Assembly: GCF_016907895.1 (NCBI RefSeq)
Contig: NZ_JAFBCV010000018.1
Location: forward strand, 1-64,000
Direction: 5' to 3'
From: Shouchella xiaoxiensis
GTDB lineage: Bacteria; Bacillota; Bacilli; Bacillales; Bacillaceae_D
DNA: 64,000 nucleotides
Shown: positions 1-8,709 of the stretch, piece after piece
How the letters are laid out: every line of letters starts with the position of its first letter
How positions within the stretch are numbered: position 1 is the stretch's first letter
Program-made: the position numbers and the translations under genes
The notes under the pieces: generated by a model
The model's input: the letters and a program-made list of their open reading frames with translations, nothing else
What the model was told of the DNA's origin: nothing
Database searches by the model: none

Positions 1-145
1 AGAATACTATTCTACGACTTTCATTGACGAGATACCTTGTATCTCTTTATTACGCTTGGCTTTTGTTCAGTTTTCAAAGAACTCGTTTGCGCCGTGTTTC
101 CTTGGCGACTTCTAATACTTTACACTGCTTCAATCCGAAAGTCAA
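1..145 (-). promoter_or_regulatory. rRNA operon promoter and 5' leader (rrn)
   Basis: On the minus strand TTGACT (140-145) and TAAAGT (117-122) are separated by exactly 17 bp, preceded by A/T-rich tracts at 146-175 that look like an UP element. The transcript would start near 110 and run out of the window at base 1. At about 65-90 it carries the boxA-like antitermination sequence GTTCTTTGAAAACTGAACA, typical of Bacillus rRNA leaders and spacers. In B. subtilis an rrn operon also lies next to pdaB. The 16S gene itself is outside the window. Confidence 0.85.
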
Positions 146-239
146 ATCTTTTTTAAAAAAAGTTTTTTAAGCGATTTAACTTTGTATGAATGCGGTATTT
201 GTTAATATACCATCCCCTTCTACTAACGTCAATACGAAA

Positions 240-473
240 TTAGAACTTCTTTTTTGCAAAATCGTTTAATGACATCGCATATTGAGCGTGTTGATTTGGC
301 GGAGCAACTTTTTTATAGATGTTATAGATAATATCATACTTCTCAATCATTACTTTTTTTACGACCCCATCAATTCGTTCATCTGTTAAATCCAACAGAA
401 GCTCTTCTAATTCACGTTTTACTATGTACTCCACTTCTTTTATTTCAATCTCAGATAACAATAACCCTAGCAT
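240..473 (-). CDS. small conserved hypothetical protein (77 aa)
   Basis: A 77-residue soluble protein, mostly helical and rich in charged residues, with no signal peptide or membrane segment. A strong ribosome binding site (AGGAGG, 8 nt upstream of the ATG at 473) shows it is translated. It lies between the rrn leader and the divergent pdaB. I recall similar short ORFs at this place in other Bacillaceae, but I do not recognise a named family and assign no function. Confidence 0.7.
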   Translation of the reverse strand: MLGLLLSEIEIKEVEYIVKRELEELLLDLTDERIDGVVKKVMIEKYDIIYNIYKKVAPPNQHAQYAMSLNDFAKKKF

Positions 474-536
474 AAAACGCCTCCTGTAAGTACAAAACTA
501 CCTAATAGAATATTCTTTTCAACAAGGACAACTTTT

Positions 537-566
537 ATTCATAAGTTCTCTGGACAAACATATCTT
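537..566 (+). promoter_or_regulatory. possible sigma-E-type promoter of pdaB
   Basis: CATAA at 540-544 and CATATCTT at 559-566, 14 bp apart, resemble the -35 and -10 of mother-cell sigma-E promoters. A start near 573 would exclude the upstream in-frame ATG at 565 and leave the ribosome binding site at 585-591. This is a pattern match only. Confidence 0.3.
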
Positions 567-600
567 GTCTATAGAACATACGAAAAAGGAGCGGTCATTC

Positions 601-1362
601 ATGAAGGGAATTTGGGTGGTTAATCTAAGAAAAGTCAAGCCATTAATTTTTATATGCGTGACGGCTTTTTTTGTAGCGAGTTGGTTAGTGTTTCAACAAA
701 ATTATATTTCTGTTTTTTCAACACCTGCCGGACCACAAGCTTTTTATAAAGCTGATGATGCTGATAATAAGCTTGCGCTGACGTTTAACATAAGCTGGGG
801 CGAAAAAAATGTAACGCCCATCTTGAATGTATTGAAAGATCATCACGTTGAACACGCTACTTTCTTTTTATCGGCCTCATGGGCAGAAACATATCCTGAA
901 TTAGTAGAAGAAATCGTTGATGCTGGTTATCAAATCGGAAGTCATGGTTACCAATATAAAAATTATCCGTCCCTCTCTGATACAGAAGTCACCCAAGATA
1001 TGCAGAGAAGCAAGCAAGTTCTGCAGGAGCTTACAGGTGAAACACCTACACTGATCCGTCCTCCAAACGGAGCGTTTAATACAAATACGCTTCAGCTGGC
1101 AGAAGCACAAAATCTTGATGTAATTCATTGGAGTGTTAATTCCTATGATTATGAGAACCCAGGTACAGATAAAATTGTCAGCAATGTTGTAAACGAAACG
1201 CAGTCTGGCGATATTTTAATGTTTCATGCTTCAGATTCAGTTAAACAAACAGAATCAGCTTTGCCAATTATCCTTAAAACATTGGAACAAAGAGATTACT
1301 CATTTGCAACGATTTCTGAGATGATGAGTGATACAGATGCCACAAGTGAAGAAGTTGAATAA
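601..1362 (+). CDS. pdaB: polysaccharide deacetylase-family sporulation protein PdaB
   Basis: A 253-residue protein with an N-terminal membrane anchor (about residues 13-35) and a NodB/polysaccharide deacetylase domain (about 60-240). PdaB is needed for spore maturation and cortex maintenance. I chose ATG 601 because AAAGGAG lies 9 nt upstream; the longer reading from 565 has no ribosome binding site. The family TFDDG motif reads TFNIS here, and the second His of the usual HxxxH motif is not evident, so the metal site is degenerate and deacetylase activity is uncertain. LIRPPNG and the late LMFHASD motif are present. It lies between the rrn operon and kbaA, as in B. subtilis. Confidence 0.93.
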   Translation: MKGIWVVNLRKVKPLIFICVTAFFVASWLVFQQNYISVFSTPAGPQAFYKADDADNKLALTFNISWGEKNVTPILNVLKDHHVEHATFFLSASWAETYPELVEEIVDAGYQIGSHGYQYKNYPSLSDTEVTQDMQRSKQVLQELTGETPTLIRPPNGAFNTNTLQLAEAQNLDVIHWSVNSYDYENPGTDKIVSNVVNETQSGDILMFHASDSVKQTESALPIILKTLEQRDYSFATISEMMSDTDATSEEVE

Positions 1363-1398
1363 AAAAGACTGATTGGCTTGAGCCAATCAGTCTTTTTT
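1361..1398. terminator. bidirectional terminator between pdaB and kbaA
   Basis: A 12-bp stem GACTGATTGGCT / AGCCAATCAGTC with a 2-nt loop, flanked by A6 and T6, serves both convergent genes. The kbaA stop codon (1387-1389) lies inside the right arm. Confidence 0.9.
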
Positions 1399-1971
1399 AT
1401 GTAGTCGATGTAATAAAAGCAGTTGATACGTATTCCCAATCAAAATTGGCGTTAAATAAAGGTATAACCAGTTTGTATTATTGACGACAAGAGCCGGAAT
1501 CCATTCAATGGTTGTAATAACAAACATAAAGAATAATGCGGGAACAAAAGCTCCTTTATTCGTTTCTTTTGCTTTTATCCAAGCAATAAGAAGTGCATAA
1601 AGGAATAACGCTGTTGGAATAATGAAGTAGGACCAAATTGAATCCTCTCTGCCAAACGCAATATAGCGAAAATAAACTAAGTCAAAAAAGACAAACACGA
1701 TTAGGATCCACTGAATCCGGTTCCATAATGCGTGTGAACGAGATAAGCCAAGTCCAAATCGATGAACGAATAAATACGCGAAAAAACCCATTTGCGAAAC
1801 CAATGTAAAAGCTGCGCTTATACCTAACATCCAAATTAAACCGACGAAAAAGTTAGCAGCTCCACCGCCTACATATTCATCAAGATTTAATAAAATCCCT
1901 ACCGTCCCCCCACTAATACTCCCGATTAGCAAAGTTGACCAAAATATAAATACCACTTTCCTGCTATTCAC
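1387..1971 (-). CDS. kbaA: KinB signalling pathway activation protein KbaA
   Basis: An integral membrane protein of about 194 residues with five to six hydrophobic segments. KbaA is required for KinB-dependent activation of the Spo0A phosphorelay. The frame stays open to 2070, but the extra N-terminus looks untranslated; I prefer GTG at 1971, preceded by GGGGG about 8 nt upstream, which gives the usual family length. Its place between pdaB and gerD matches B. subtilis. The start codon is the main uncertainty. Confidence 0.87.
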   Translation of the reverse strand: MNSRKVVFIFWSTLLIGSISGGTVGILLNLDEYVGGGAANFFVGLIWMLGISAAFTLVSQMGFFAYLFVHRFGLGLSRSHALWNRIQWILIVFVFFDLVYFRYIAFGREDSIWSYFIIPTALFLYALLIAWIKAKETNKGAFVPALFFMFVITTIEWIPALVVNNTNWLYLYLTPILIGNTYQLLLLHRLHKKD

Positions 1972-2113
1972 AAGCCAATCCCCCAGTTTTTTAAGTCCGT
2001 ATTTATTGTAGCAACGTTCCATCATAAACACCAGTGAGTATATGCATATTATCTGTCTAAATACAGACACTATGGCTATTTACTAAGCTGAAAAAAGAGA
2101 AAGGAATAGGCAA

Positions 2114-2698
2114 ATGAAAAAATGGATATCTGTTCTTATGATTACTACAATAACCTTGTTTATGTTAGGAGCCTGCGCTCAAACAGAGGCTCAACAAAAT
2201 ACGGATTATGAGGGCACAAAGAAGATGGTTATTGACCTTCTGAAAACCGATGAAGGCAAGAAAGCATTTCACGAGTTAATCGCGCAAGAAGATATGCGTG
2301 AAGAATTAGTAATGGACAGCGCTTTTGTAAAGCAAACCATTCAAGAAACATTGACATCTGACGAAGGCAAGGCCTATTGGCAAGAAGTAATGAAAGATCC
2401 TGAATTTGCCAAAGCCTTCGCTGAGAGCATGCAGGAAGAAAACGAAAAAATTTTAAAATCATTAATGAAAGATCCTAGCTACCAACAAATGATGATGGAT
2501 ATTTTAAAAGACCCGCAAATGGGGGAACAAGCGTTAGAATTAATGAAGTCAAAAGAGTATCGTGAACAAATTATGGCAATCATGAGTGAATCGATGGAAA
2601 GCCCGTACTTTGCCGCGAAAATGACTGATTTAATGAGCAAAGCGATTGAAAAGCAAGGTAAAAGCGAATCTGCCAATAATGAAAACGGGGAAGAATAA
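2114..2698 (+). CDS. gerD: spore germination lipoprotein GerD
   Basis: A 194-residue lipoprotein: a short hydrophobic signal peptide ends in lipobox LGAC (Cys21), followed by a highly charged helical body with repeated acidic/Met-rich segments. GerD sits in the spore inner membrane and clusters germinant receptors into the germinosome. AAAGGA precedes the ATG. It is transcribed divergently from kbaA and converges on salA, as in B. subtilis. A forespore promoter is expected, but I could not define one with confidence. Confidence 0.94.
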   Translation: MKKWISVLMITTITLFMLGACAQTEAQQNTDYEGTKKMVIDLLKTDEGKKAFHELIAQEDMREELVMDSAFVKQTIQETLTSDEGKAYWQEVMKDPEFAKAFAESMQEENEKILKSLMKDPSYQQMMMDILKDPQMGEQALELMKSKEYREQIMAIMSESMESPYFAAKMTDLMSKAIEKQGKSESANNENGEE

Positions 2699-2700
2699 AT

Positions 2701-2731
2701 AGAACCGTGCCTCTAAAAGAGGCACGGTTCT
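2701..2731. terminator. bidirectional terminator between gerD and salA
   Basis: A perfect 14-bp stem AGAACCGTGCCTCT / AGAGGCACGGTTCT with a 3-nt loop lies between two convergent genes and is followed by TCTT on the plus strand. Confidence 0.88.
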
Positions 2732-2733
2732 TC

Positions 2734-3792
2734 TTAATTATGTCTCGTCTTAAATACAATCGCTTCGGCTAGATCGCGATAAATCTCCCCAATAGGGTGC
2801 TCCTCCGCATAAATGGAAGGGGCAAAGTCGTCCTTGTTAATCTCAGGTTGACCTAACGGAATTTGCGCGAGAAGATCTGTTTTCATTTCTTCTGCAAGAC
2901 GCGTTCCGCCGCCTTTACCAAATACATACTCTTTCTCACCTGTTACGCTGCTCTCAAAGTACGCCATGTTTTCAACAACGCCTAACATTTCATGATGCGT
3001 CCGAATGGCCATTGCGCCTGCTCGGGCAGCAACAAAGGCAGCGGTGGCATGAGGCGTTGTTACAAGCAGCTCTTTTGACTCTGGCAGCATCGAGTGTAGA
3101 TCAAGCGCAACATCCCCCGTTCCTGGTGGTAAATCAAGAATAAGGTAATCCAACTCTCCCCATTCGCATTCTGAGAAGAATTGATTAATCATTTTCCCAA
3201 GCATAGGTCCTCTCCAAATAACAGGCGCATTGTCTTCAACAAAAAAGCCCATTGAGATAACCTTGACCCCAAAACGCTCTACCGGGTAAATTCGCTTGTC
3301 CACTACTTTTGGACGTTCTTCAATTCCCATCATATCTGGAACACTAAACCCATAAATATCTGCATCAATAATGCCAACTTTCTTGCCTAAGCGTGCAAGT
3401 GATACGGCTGTATTTACAGATACAGTTGATTTTCCAACGCCTCCCTTACCACTGGCAACAGTGATAAAGGTTGTCTTACTTGTTGGAGCTAGTAGAGAAG
3501 GTCCGGTAAACTCTTCTTCTTTTGCCCCGCCAAGAGCTTCCAATTCTTCATCAGAAAGTGTTTCAAACCGCAAACCAACGGAATTAGCACCTTCACTTTT
3601 TAACACATTGACTATCTCTTGCTGCACTTGCATTTGTTCAGCCGTACCCGTTTTTGCAAGCGCCACTTTTAAGCTAACATTGCCTTCTTTGTTTTTAATT
3701 TCACGTATTCCACCTGAATCAACAATGCTTTTATCTAGATCACGGTCTTTCACCCGTTTTAGCGCTTCCATTATTTCTTGATCAGTAATCAT
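2734..3792 (-). CDS. salA: Mrp/NBP35-family P-loop ATPase SalA
   Basis: A 352-residue protein with an N-terminal MIP18/DUF59 domain (about 1-90) and a Mrp-type P-loop ATPase domain with deviant Walker A GKGGVGKST. In B. subtilis SalA (Mrp) represses scoC; relatives carry or load Fe-S clusters. The C-terminal CxxC pair of cluster-carrying Mrp proteins is absent (the region reads FESSVTGE). I prefer ATG 3792 over the in-frame ATG at 3804 because the latter abuts AAAGG; the resulting 352 aa equals the B. subtilis length. It lies downstream of cwlD, separated by a terminator-like hairpin. Confidence 0.95.
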   Translation of the reverse strand: MITDQEIMEALKRVKDRDLDKSIVDSGGIREIKNKEGNVSLKVALAKTGTAEQMQVQQEIVNVLKSEGANSVGLRFETLSDEELEALGGAKEEEFTGPSLLAPTSKTTFITVASGKGGVGKSTVSVNTAVSLARLGKKVGIIDADIYGFSVPDMMGIEERPKVVDKRIYPVERFGVKVISMGFFVEDNAPVIWRGPMLGKMINQFFSECEWGELDYLILDLPPGTGDVALDLHSMLPESKELLVTTPHATAAFVAARAGAMAIRTHHEMLGVVENMAYFESSVTGEKEYVFGKGGGTRLAEEMKTDLLAQIPLGQPEINKDDFAPSIYAEEHPIGEIYRDLAEAIVFKTRHN

Positions 3793-3860
3793 CGCTGTCA
3801 CCATCCTTTACCAAAAAACAGATTAACTTCCACAAGTATAGCATAGATAAAACGAAGAAA

Positions 3861-3886
3861 GAACTAGAGCGGCTTGGCTCTAGTTC
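3861..3886 (-). terminator. terminator downstream of cwlD
   Basis: A 10-bp stem GAACTAGAGC / GCTCTAGTTC with a 6-nt loop, followed on the minus strand by TTTCTTCGTTTT. It lies between cwlD and salA. Confidence 0.75.
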
Positions 3887-3908
3887 CTTTCTTTACTGAA
3901 CAAAGCTG

Positions 3909-4640
3909 TCATTCATACGGATTCGCTTTTGGTGCCTTCTCACCAGACGCATAGCGGAGCATCCCTTCATAAATCGAAGCCGCTACTTTCGTTTGATAGT
4001 CATCATTTTCAAGTAATGCTGCTTCTGCAGGATTCGATAGAAAACCTGCTTCAACTAAAGCTCCTGGGATCTTCGCCTCTTTTAACAAGTAAACGTGATG
4101 AATTGGTTTCGCATAGCGATCGGTATTTTCTAAATTACGCTTTAACTCTTCTTGAATAAAGACTGCTAGTTCTTCATTTTTCTTATCTTTTAAATGATAA
4201 AACGTTTGTGATCCACGCCAGCGATCTGAAGGAATTGCGTTCATATGTATGGAGAGAAAGAAATCAGCATCAGATTCATTGACGATCTCCACGCGTTTCC
4301 GCAAGTCCTCCACTTTTCTTTGTCTAATTTTAGCTGTGGTTTCATCCGCTAAATCGATATCTTCTTCCCTTGTGAGAATGACTAGCGCCCCTGCTTCCTG
4401 CAAATAATCTCTCAGCTTTAAAGCTACATCTAATGTGATTTTCTTTTCAAGTATTCCCGATTTACTACTCGCACCGCCATCCATTCCTCCATGTCCTGGA
4501 TCAAGAACAATCACCTTACCAGAAAGAGGTAAATGCCAAACCGAAGACGAGTTTTCAGTCGTCACATCATAACGAACCCAAACCAAAACAGCAGCTACTA
4601 ACAAACCGCCAATGATAAAACTCCATTTGTATTGTTTCAC
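3909..4640 (-). CDS. cwlD: N-acetylmuramoyl-L-alanine amidase CwlD
   Basis: A 243-residue amidase_3 protein with an N-terminal hydrophobic export segment (about 7-25). Zinc-site motifs are visible: LDPGHGGMDGG, SIHMNAI, and the late glutamate in GALVEAGFLSN. CwlD removes peptide side chains from spore cortex muramic acid so that muramic-delta-lactam can form, with PdaA. The start is GTG (4638-4640) with AAGGAGG upstream. It lies between ybaK and salA as in B. subtilis. Confidence 0.96.
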   Translation of the reverse strand: MKQYKWSFIIGGLLVAAVLVWVRYDVTTENSSSVWHLPLSGKVIVLDPGHGGMDGGASSKSGILEKKITLDVALKLRDYLQEAGALVILTREEDIDLADETTAKIRQRKVEDLRKRVEIVNESDADFFLSIHMNAIPSDRWRGSQTFYHLKDKKNEELAVFIQEELKRNLENTDRYAKPIHHVYLLKEAKIPGALVEAGFLSNPAEAALLENDDYQTKVAASIYEGMLRYASGEKAPKANPYE

Positions 4641-4697
4641 AGCAAATCCTCCTTGTCCTCACCTTATATATACGTGGACAAGAAGGAGATATGAATA

Positions 4698-5129
4698 CTA
4701 TTGCAAACGAAGTTTATGAGCTTTACACGAATCGAGAAAACCTTTTTCCCACCAATGATCTAAGAGCATATCTGTAGCAATTAACATATGCTCAGGTGAA
4801 TCCGTTTGGTTCCAACCCGATAAGGCTGCACACAAGCTATGAGACAGTTCCGTCAGCTCTCCAAAACACCTTTGTTTTGCTTGTCTAACAGGTTCACCGT
4901 AATAACCAAACCTACCGAAATCTGCTCCAAGCAAGTAAGCATCAATGGTCATATCCAAACATTGATCCATCAGAAAAGGATACGATTGAAAATGGAATGG
5001 CATTACAGGCCGAATCCATTCTTTTATATTTGTTTCCATGGTACGGATATTAATATTGCGCAGCATTTTACGTTCAAAATTCCATTTCTTTTCTCGGCTT
5101 TTATCCATCATTGATACAACGAACCCCAT
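4698..5129 (-). CDS. ybaK: YbaK family protein (DUF2521)
   Basis: A 143-residue soluble protein recognised by position upstream of cwlD and by its DUF2521-like sequence (segments WNFERKMLRNI and DYLLGADFGR-like AYLLGADFGRFGYYG). AAGGGG precedes the ATG at 5129. Its function is unknown to me. In B. subtilis ybaJ lies next upstream; here that gene is missing and a collagen-like gene on the other strand takes the place. Confidence 0.88.
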   Translation of the reverse strand: MGFVVSMMDKSREKKWNFERKMLRNINIRTMETNIKEWIRPVMPFHFQSYPFLMDQCLDMTIDAYLLGADFGRFGYYGEPVRQAKQRCFGELTELSHSLCAALSGWNQTDSPEHMLIATDMLLDHWWEKGFLDSCKAHKLRLQ

Positions 5130-5254
5130 TACTCATTTCCCCTTTTTTAAAGTTAGTATGAGCGTCGTTTCCACCATCATACTAACGGAAGGGACAGTAA
5201 TTCCTTCATGCATTTACAATCATTTCTGCACATAAATAACCCGATATTCAAAAC

Positions 5255-5281
5255 ACCTATTTTCTTATAAGACATATCATA
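5255..5281 (+). promoter_or_regulatory. sigma-K-type promoter of the collagen-like gene
   Basis: AC (5255-5256), 16 bp, then CATATCATA (5273-5281) fits the late mother-cell sigma-K pattern AC-N16-CATANNNTA exactly. The expected start near 5289 lies just upstream of the ribosome binding site AAAGGAG, about 10 nt before the ATG at 5311. Confidence 0.65.
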
Positions 5282-5310
5282 ATCACATGTGAGAAAGGAG
5301 ACTATATAAG

Positions 5311-6273
<963 letters not shown>

Positions 6274-6315
6274 CAATTTGCTCCTTGTTTACAAGGGGCA
6301 ATACATAATAAAAAA

Positions 6316-6339
6316 CCTTTTAGCAAAATTGCTGAAAGG
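6316..6339 (+). terminator. terminator downstream of the collagen-like gene
   Basis: CCTTTTAGCAA / TTGCTGAAAGG (one G-T pair) with a 2-nt loop, A-run before and CTTTT after. A weaker hairpin (TTGCTCCTTG / CAAGGGGCAA) lies just upstream at about 6279-6302. Confidence 0.75.
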
Positions 6340-6687
6340 CTTTTGAAGTAGATTAACGTTTCGAGCAGTATCTAGATATTTTCATATACACACTCAATCA
6401 AGCTCAATCCATCTATATCAACATCTCGGAATTGTTATACGGATAAGATTGTATGAAAAAGGATAGAATTTGACATGACTTGGACCAATTTACACAAAAA
6501 AGAAGGATGTTAGTTGAGAAAATACCATGAACACGAATTTTTATACTTTCTTAGCTAAAAAAAGAAGCAGACATTCATGGATTTCCATGAACACCTGCTT
6601 CTTTACTATTGTCAAGCACCTTACGTTAATGACATCGACATATAAGGTTAGGTGCTTTTAGAGAATAATAAATGATTCAGCGTCACC
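6340..6687. other. non-coding interval with two hairpins
   Basis: About 350 nt without a supportable gene. It holds a strong hairpin at 6561-6604 (outer stem AAAGAAGCAG / CTGCTTCTTT, inner stem TTCATGG / CCATGAA), which can terminate the minus-strand dehydrogenase gene, and a longer-looped pair AAGCACC / GGTGCTT at 6614-6657 closer to that stop codon. I see nothing else. Confidence 0.6.
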
Positions 6688-7980
6688 TTAACCTGCTGCA
6701 GCAATCTTATAAATCATACCGCCATCAGTGATGGCAATAAGCGCGCCATCCTCCGTTACAAGAACATCACGGAAACGTTCGCCTTCGTCAGTTAGTAAGC
6801 GTTCTTCTCCAACGATGAGGTCATCTTCAATCACGACACGTACAATATAGCTCGACGCTAAACCACCGATGAACAAGTTGTTCTCCCATTCAGGAATGGC
6901 GTCGTTATCATAGAATGACATACCACTTGGTGCACTTGTTGGATCCCAATAATATCTTGGTTCAACAAAGCCTTGCGCTTCGTGTTCTGAAACACCATCA
7001 TTGATTAATTCACCACTGTACTCGATACCATAGGAAACAATTGGCCAACCATAGTTATTACCTGGTTCAATAATATTGAGTTCATCCCCAGCTTGTGGAC
7101 CGAATTCAACAATCCACAAGTCTCCTGTTTCAGGGTGGAAGTCCACACCTTGAACATTACGGTGACCGTAGCTGTAAATACCATCTAGTGCATCTTCATC
7201 TTCAATAAATGGATTCGTATCTACTGCTTCTCCATCTTGTGTAATGTGAATGACTTTACCAAGGTAAGCATCTAAGTCTTGTGCACGTTCGCGAATTGGA
7301 TCATCTGAACGCTCTCCAGTTGTTAAGAATAGGTTGTCTTCATCATCAAAGATAATACGTCCACCATAGTGTAAATTACCATCATAAGCTGGTTCTGCTT
7401 GGAAGATTACTTCAAAATCTTCAAGTGAAGCTTCATCTTCTGATAAAACACCTTTACCGACAGCCGTTACAGTACCACCTTCAATATCTTGAGCAAACGT
7501 CATAAATACTAATCTTGATTCGTCAAAATCAGGCGCAATGGTTACATCAAGTAAACCACCCTGACCTTCGCTATTTACTTCTGGTGTACCTTCGATTGGA
7601 TCTGAAACAGAACCATCTTCAAGGTCTACAATCAGAAGTTCTGCTGAATCTCTTTGCGTAACAAGTAAGCGGTTTGTATCAAATTCTTCCATACCCCAAG
7701 ACACGCCAAGACCCTCAGCAACAACTTCCACATCAAGTTCAGCTTCAGTCTCTACTGCAGGTGCTCTTGTTTGTTCTGGAAATGCTGGTTCAAATTCAGT
7801 AACTTTTGGTTCAGACTCTGCACTTTCATCAGCGCCCTCGTCAACACTTTCTTCTGTATCAGTATCCGAGTTATCCGTTGATTCTTCGTCTGAAGTATCA
7901 CCATTGCCACATGCTGCCAAAGTTAATACAAACATCAGCATTGTAAAGAACATTAATCTTGACCACGAAACTTTCGTCAT
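6688..7980 (-). CDS. PQQ-dependent sugar dehydrogenase-like lipoprotein
   Basis: A 430-residue lipoprotein. Start ATG 7980 is preceded by GGAGG; the longer frame to 8034 lacks this. The signal peptide ends at lipobox LAAC (Cys24), then comes a linker of almost only S, D, E, T (about 27-60), then a six-bladed beta-propeller of the soluble glucose/aldose sugar dehydrogenase (YliI/Asd) family with the blade motifs GGLLDVTIAPDF, YSYGHRNVQGVDF, WIVEFGPQAGDELN and NNYGW. Relatives oxidise aldose sugars with PQQ; whether this cell makes PQQ is not shown here. The acidic linker suits an extracellular protein of a salt- or alkali-adapted organism. Confidence 0.88.
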   Translation of the reverse strand: MTKVSWSRLMFFTMLMFVLTLAACGNGDTSDEESTDNSDTDTEESVDEGADESAESEPKVTEFEPAFPEQTRAPAVETEAELDVEVVAEGLGVSWGMEEFDTNRLLVTQRDSAELLIVDLEDGSVSDPIEGTPEVNSEGQGGLLDVTIAPDFDESRLVFMTFAQDIEGGTVTAVGKGVLSEDEASLEDFEVIFQAEPAYDGNLHYGGRIIFDDEDNLFLTTGERSDDPIRERAQDLDAYLGKVIHITQDGEAVDTNPFIEDEDALDGIYSYGHRNVQGVDFHPETGDLWIVEFGPQAGDELNIIEPGNNYGWPIVSYGIEYSGELINDGVSEHEAQGFVEPRYYWDPTSAPSGMSFYDNDAIPEWENNLFIGGLASSYIVRVVIEDDLIVGEERLLTDEGERFRDVLVTEDGALIAITDGGMIYKIAAAG

Positions 7981-8112
7981 TCTTTTTCCTCCACGTTTCA
8001 AAATAGTAATTTGGCTATAAGATCTGGAAGTCATAACCAGTATTGATACTGAGTTTCAAGGGACTGAACTTTACTAAAAGAAAACTCCTCTGAAAATAAC
8101 ACTTTTAATACT

Positions 8113-8137
8113 ATACCCAGATGACAAATAATCAAAC
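8113..8137 (-). promoter_or_regulatory. sigma-B-type promoter of the sugar dehydrogenase gene
   Basis: On the minus strand GTTTGA (8132-8137) and GGGTAT (8113-8118) are 13 bp apart, close to the general-stress sigma-B consensus GTTTAA-N12-14-GGGTAT. No equally good sigma-A promoter is visible upstream of this gene. Confidence 0.5.
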
Positions 8138-8162
8138 GAATGTACCTAAACAATGCCAGAAA

Positions 8163-8189
8163 AAAGCATCAGCAAAATGCTGATGCTTT
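8163..8189. terminator. hairpin terminator
   Basis: A perfect 12-bp stem AAAGCATCAGCA / TGCTGATGCTTT with a 3-nt loop. It lies between the old rpsI 3' end and the dehydrogenase promoter and can stop leftward transcripts that read out of the mobile element. Confidence 0.8.
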
Positions 8190-8246
8190 AAATCTCTTAA
8201 GTTCTTTGTGAGGTTCAAGCTGATTTGCACCAACTTGAACCAAAAA

Positions 8247-8277
8247 ACCCTCTCTGCTCAAAAGAAGCAAAGAGGGT
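8247..8277 (-). terminator. rpsI terminator, left (chromosomal) copy
   Basis: On the minus strand ACCCTCTTTGCT pairs with AGCAGAGAGGGT and is followed by TTTTTT. This is the pre-insertion terminator of rpsI; it now lies downstream of ietS and probably ends the ietAS transcript, since no good terminator is seen in 8367-8709. Confidence 0.85.
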
Positions 8278-8299
8278 AAACATTGATATAGCAAGTATA

Positions 8300-8366
8300 T
8301 TAACGTTTTGAGAACTGAGGCGCACGACGTGCTGCTTTAAGACCGTATTTTTTACGTTCTTTCATA
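8300..8366 (-). pseudogene. rpsI: rpsI 3' fragment displaced by integration
   Basis: The minus strand encodes the last 21 residues of S9 ([20 protein letters not shown], then R and stop), identical to the intact gene at 17585-17977. It is an attachment-site remnant, not a gene. Confidence 0.93.
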
Positions 8367-8376
8367 GGCGGGTTTC

Positions 8377-8393
8377 TTCTATATTATATAGAA
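8377..8393. repeat. 7-bp dyad next to attL
   Basis: TTCTATA, 3 bp, TATAGAA, starting 11 bp inside the element from the end of the identical repeat. It could be part of the integrase/excisionase binding region. Otherwise 8367-8465 is plain A/T-rich sequence. Confidence 0.45.
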
Positions 8394-8465
8394 ATTCATA
8401 AACCGTTTTAAATCAACGTTTTCCTTTACTTGTATTACGTGTGATTTTAAGTAATTTCATGAAAA

Positions 8466-8486
8466 GGGTATTCAAAGGGTATTCAA
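8466..8486 (+). repeat. paired arm-type repeats, left end
   Basis: GGGTATTCAA occurs at 8466-8475 and 8477-8486, an 11-bp period. The same pair, with the same spacing and orientation, lies near the right end at 17490-17510. Paired short repeats at about 100 bp from the core are typical of arm-type sites bound by the N-terminal domain of tyrosine integrases. Confidence 0.75.
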
Positions 8487-8502
8487 AAAAGTATAAAATA
8501 AT

Positions 8503-8521
8503 TACGCTGGCAGGCTATATA
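8503..8521 (-). repeat. 19-bp inverted copy of the int upstream repeat
   Basis: The minus strand of 8503-8521 reads TATATAGCCTGCCAGCGTA, identical over 19 bp to 16270-16288 just upstream of the integrase gene. Its 11-bp core GCCTGCCAGCG occurs a third time at 15282-15292. It is a candidate binding site of the excisionase-like or XRE protein. 8522-8709 is A/T-rich and holds nothing else I can support. Confidence 0.7.
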
Positions 8522-8709
8522 TTAAAAAGTTTTATCAAATAAATACCATTTATACTAAAAAAATTTCTTAACTATTATAAATGATAACTATAGAATTATG
8601 ATACTAATCTGTAACCAAAATGAAAAAATTAATGTTTAGGGTTCATTAATTAAGTATAAAATTTTCATAAATAAGTTTCAGCATAAATTTAAACTGATTG
8701 GGTAAATAT

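Larger units (their letters stand above)
8242..8366. repeat. left copy of the 125-bp att direct repeat (attL)
   Basis: 8242-8366 matches 17527-17651 with only three mismatches (two in the terminator loop, one at 8291/17576); 8292-8366 (75 bp) is identical. It covers the rpsI stop codon, the last 21 codons and the rpsI terminator. The two copies are offset by 9,285 bp, the length of the inserted element. Confidence 0.95.

Noticed and set aside
565-600. Upstream in-frame start of pdaB
   Set aside because: No ribosome binding site, and it may lie upstream of the transcription start.
6351-6370. Sequence resembling the rpsI tail (SKR stop on the minus strand)
   Set aside because: The similarity covers only about 14 bases and no flanking rpsI or terminator sequence, so chance is likely.
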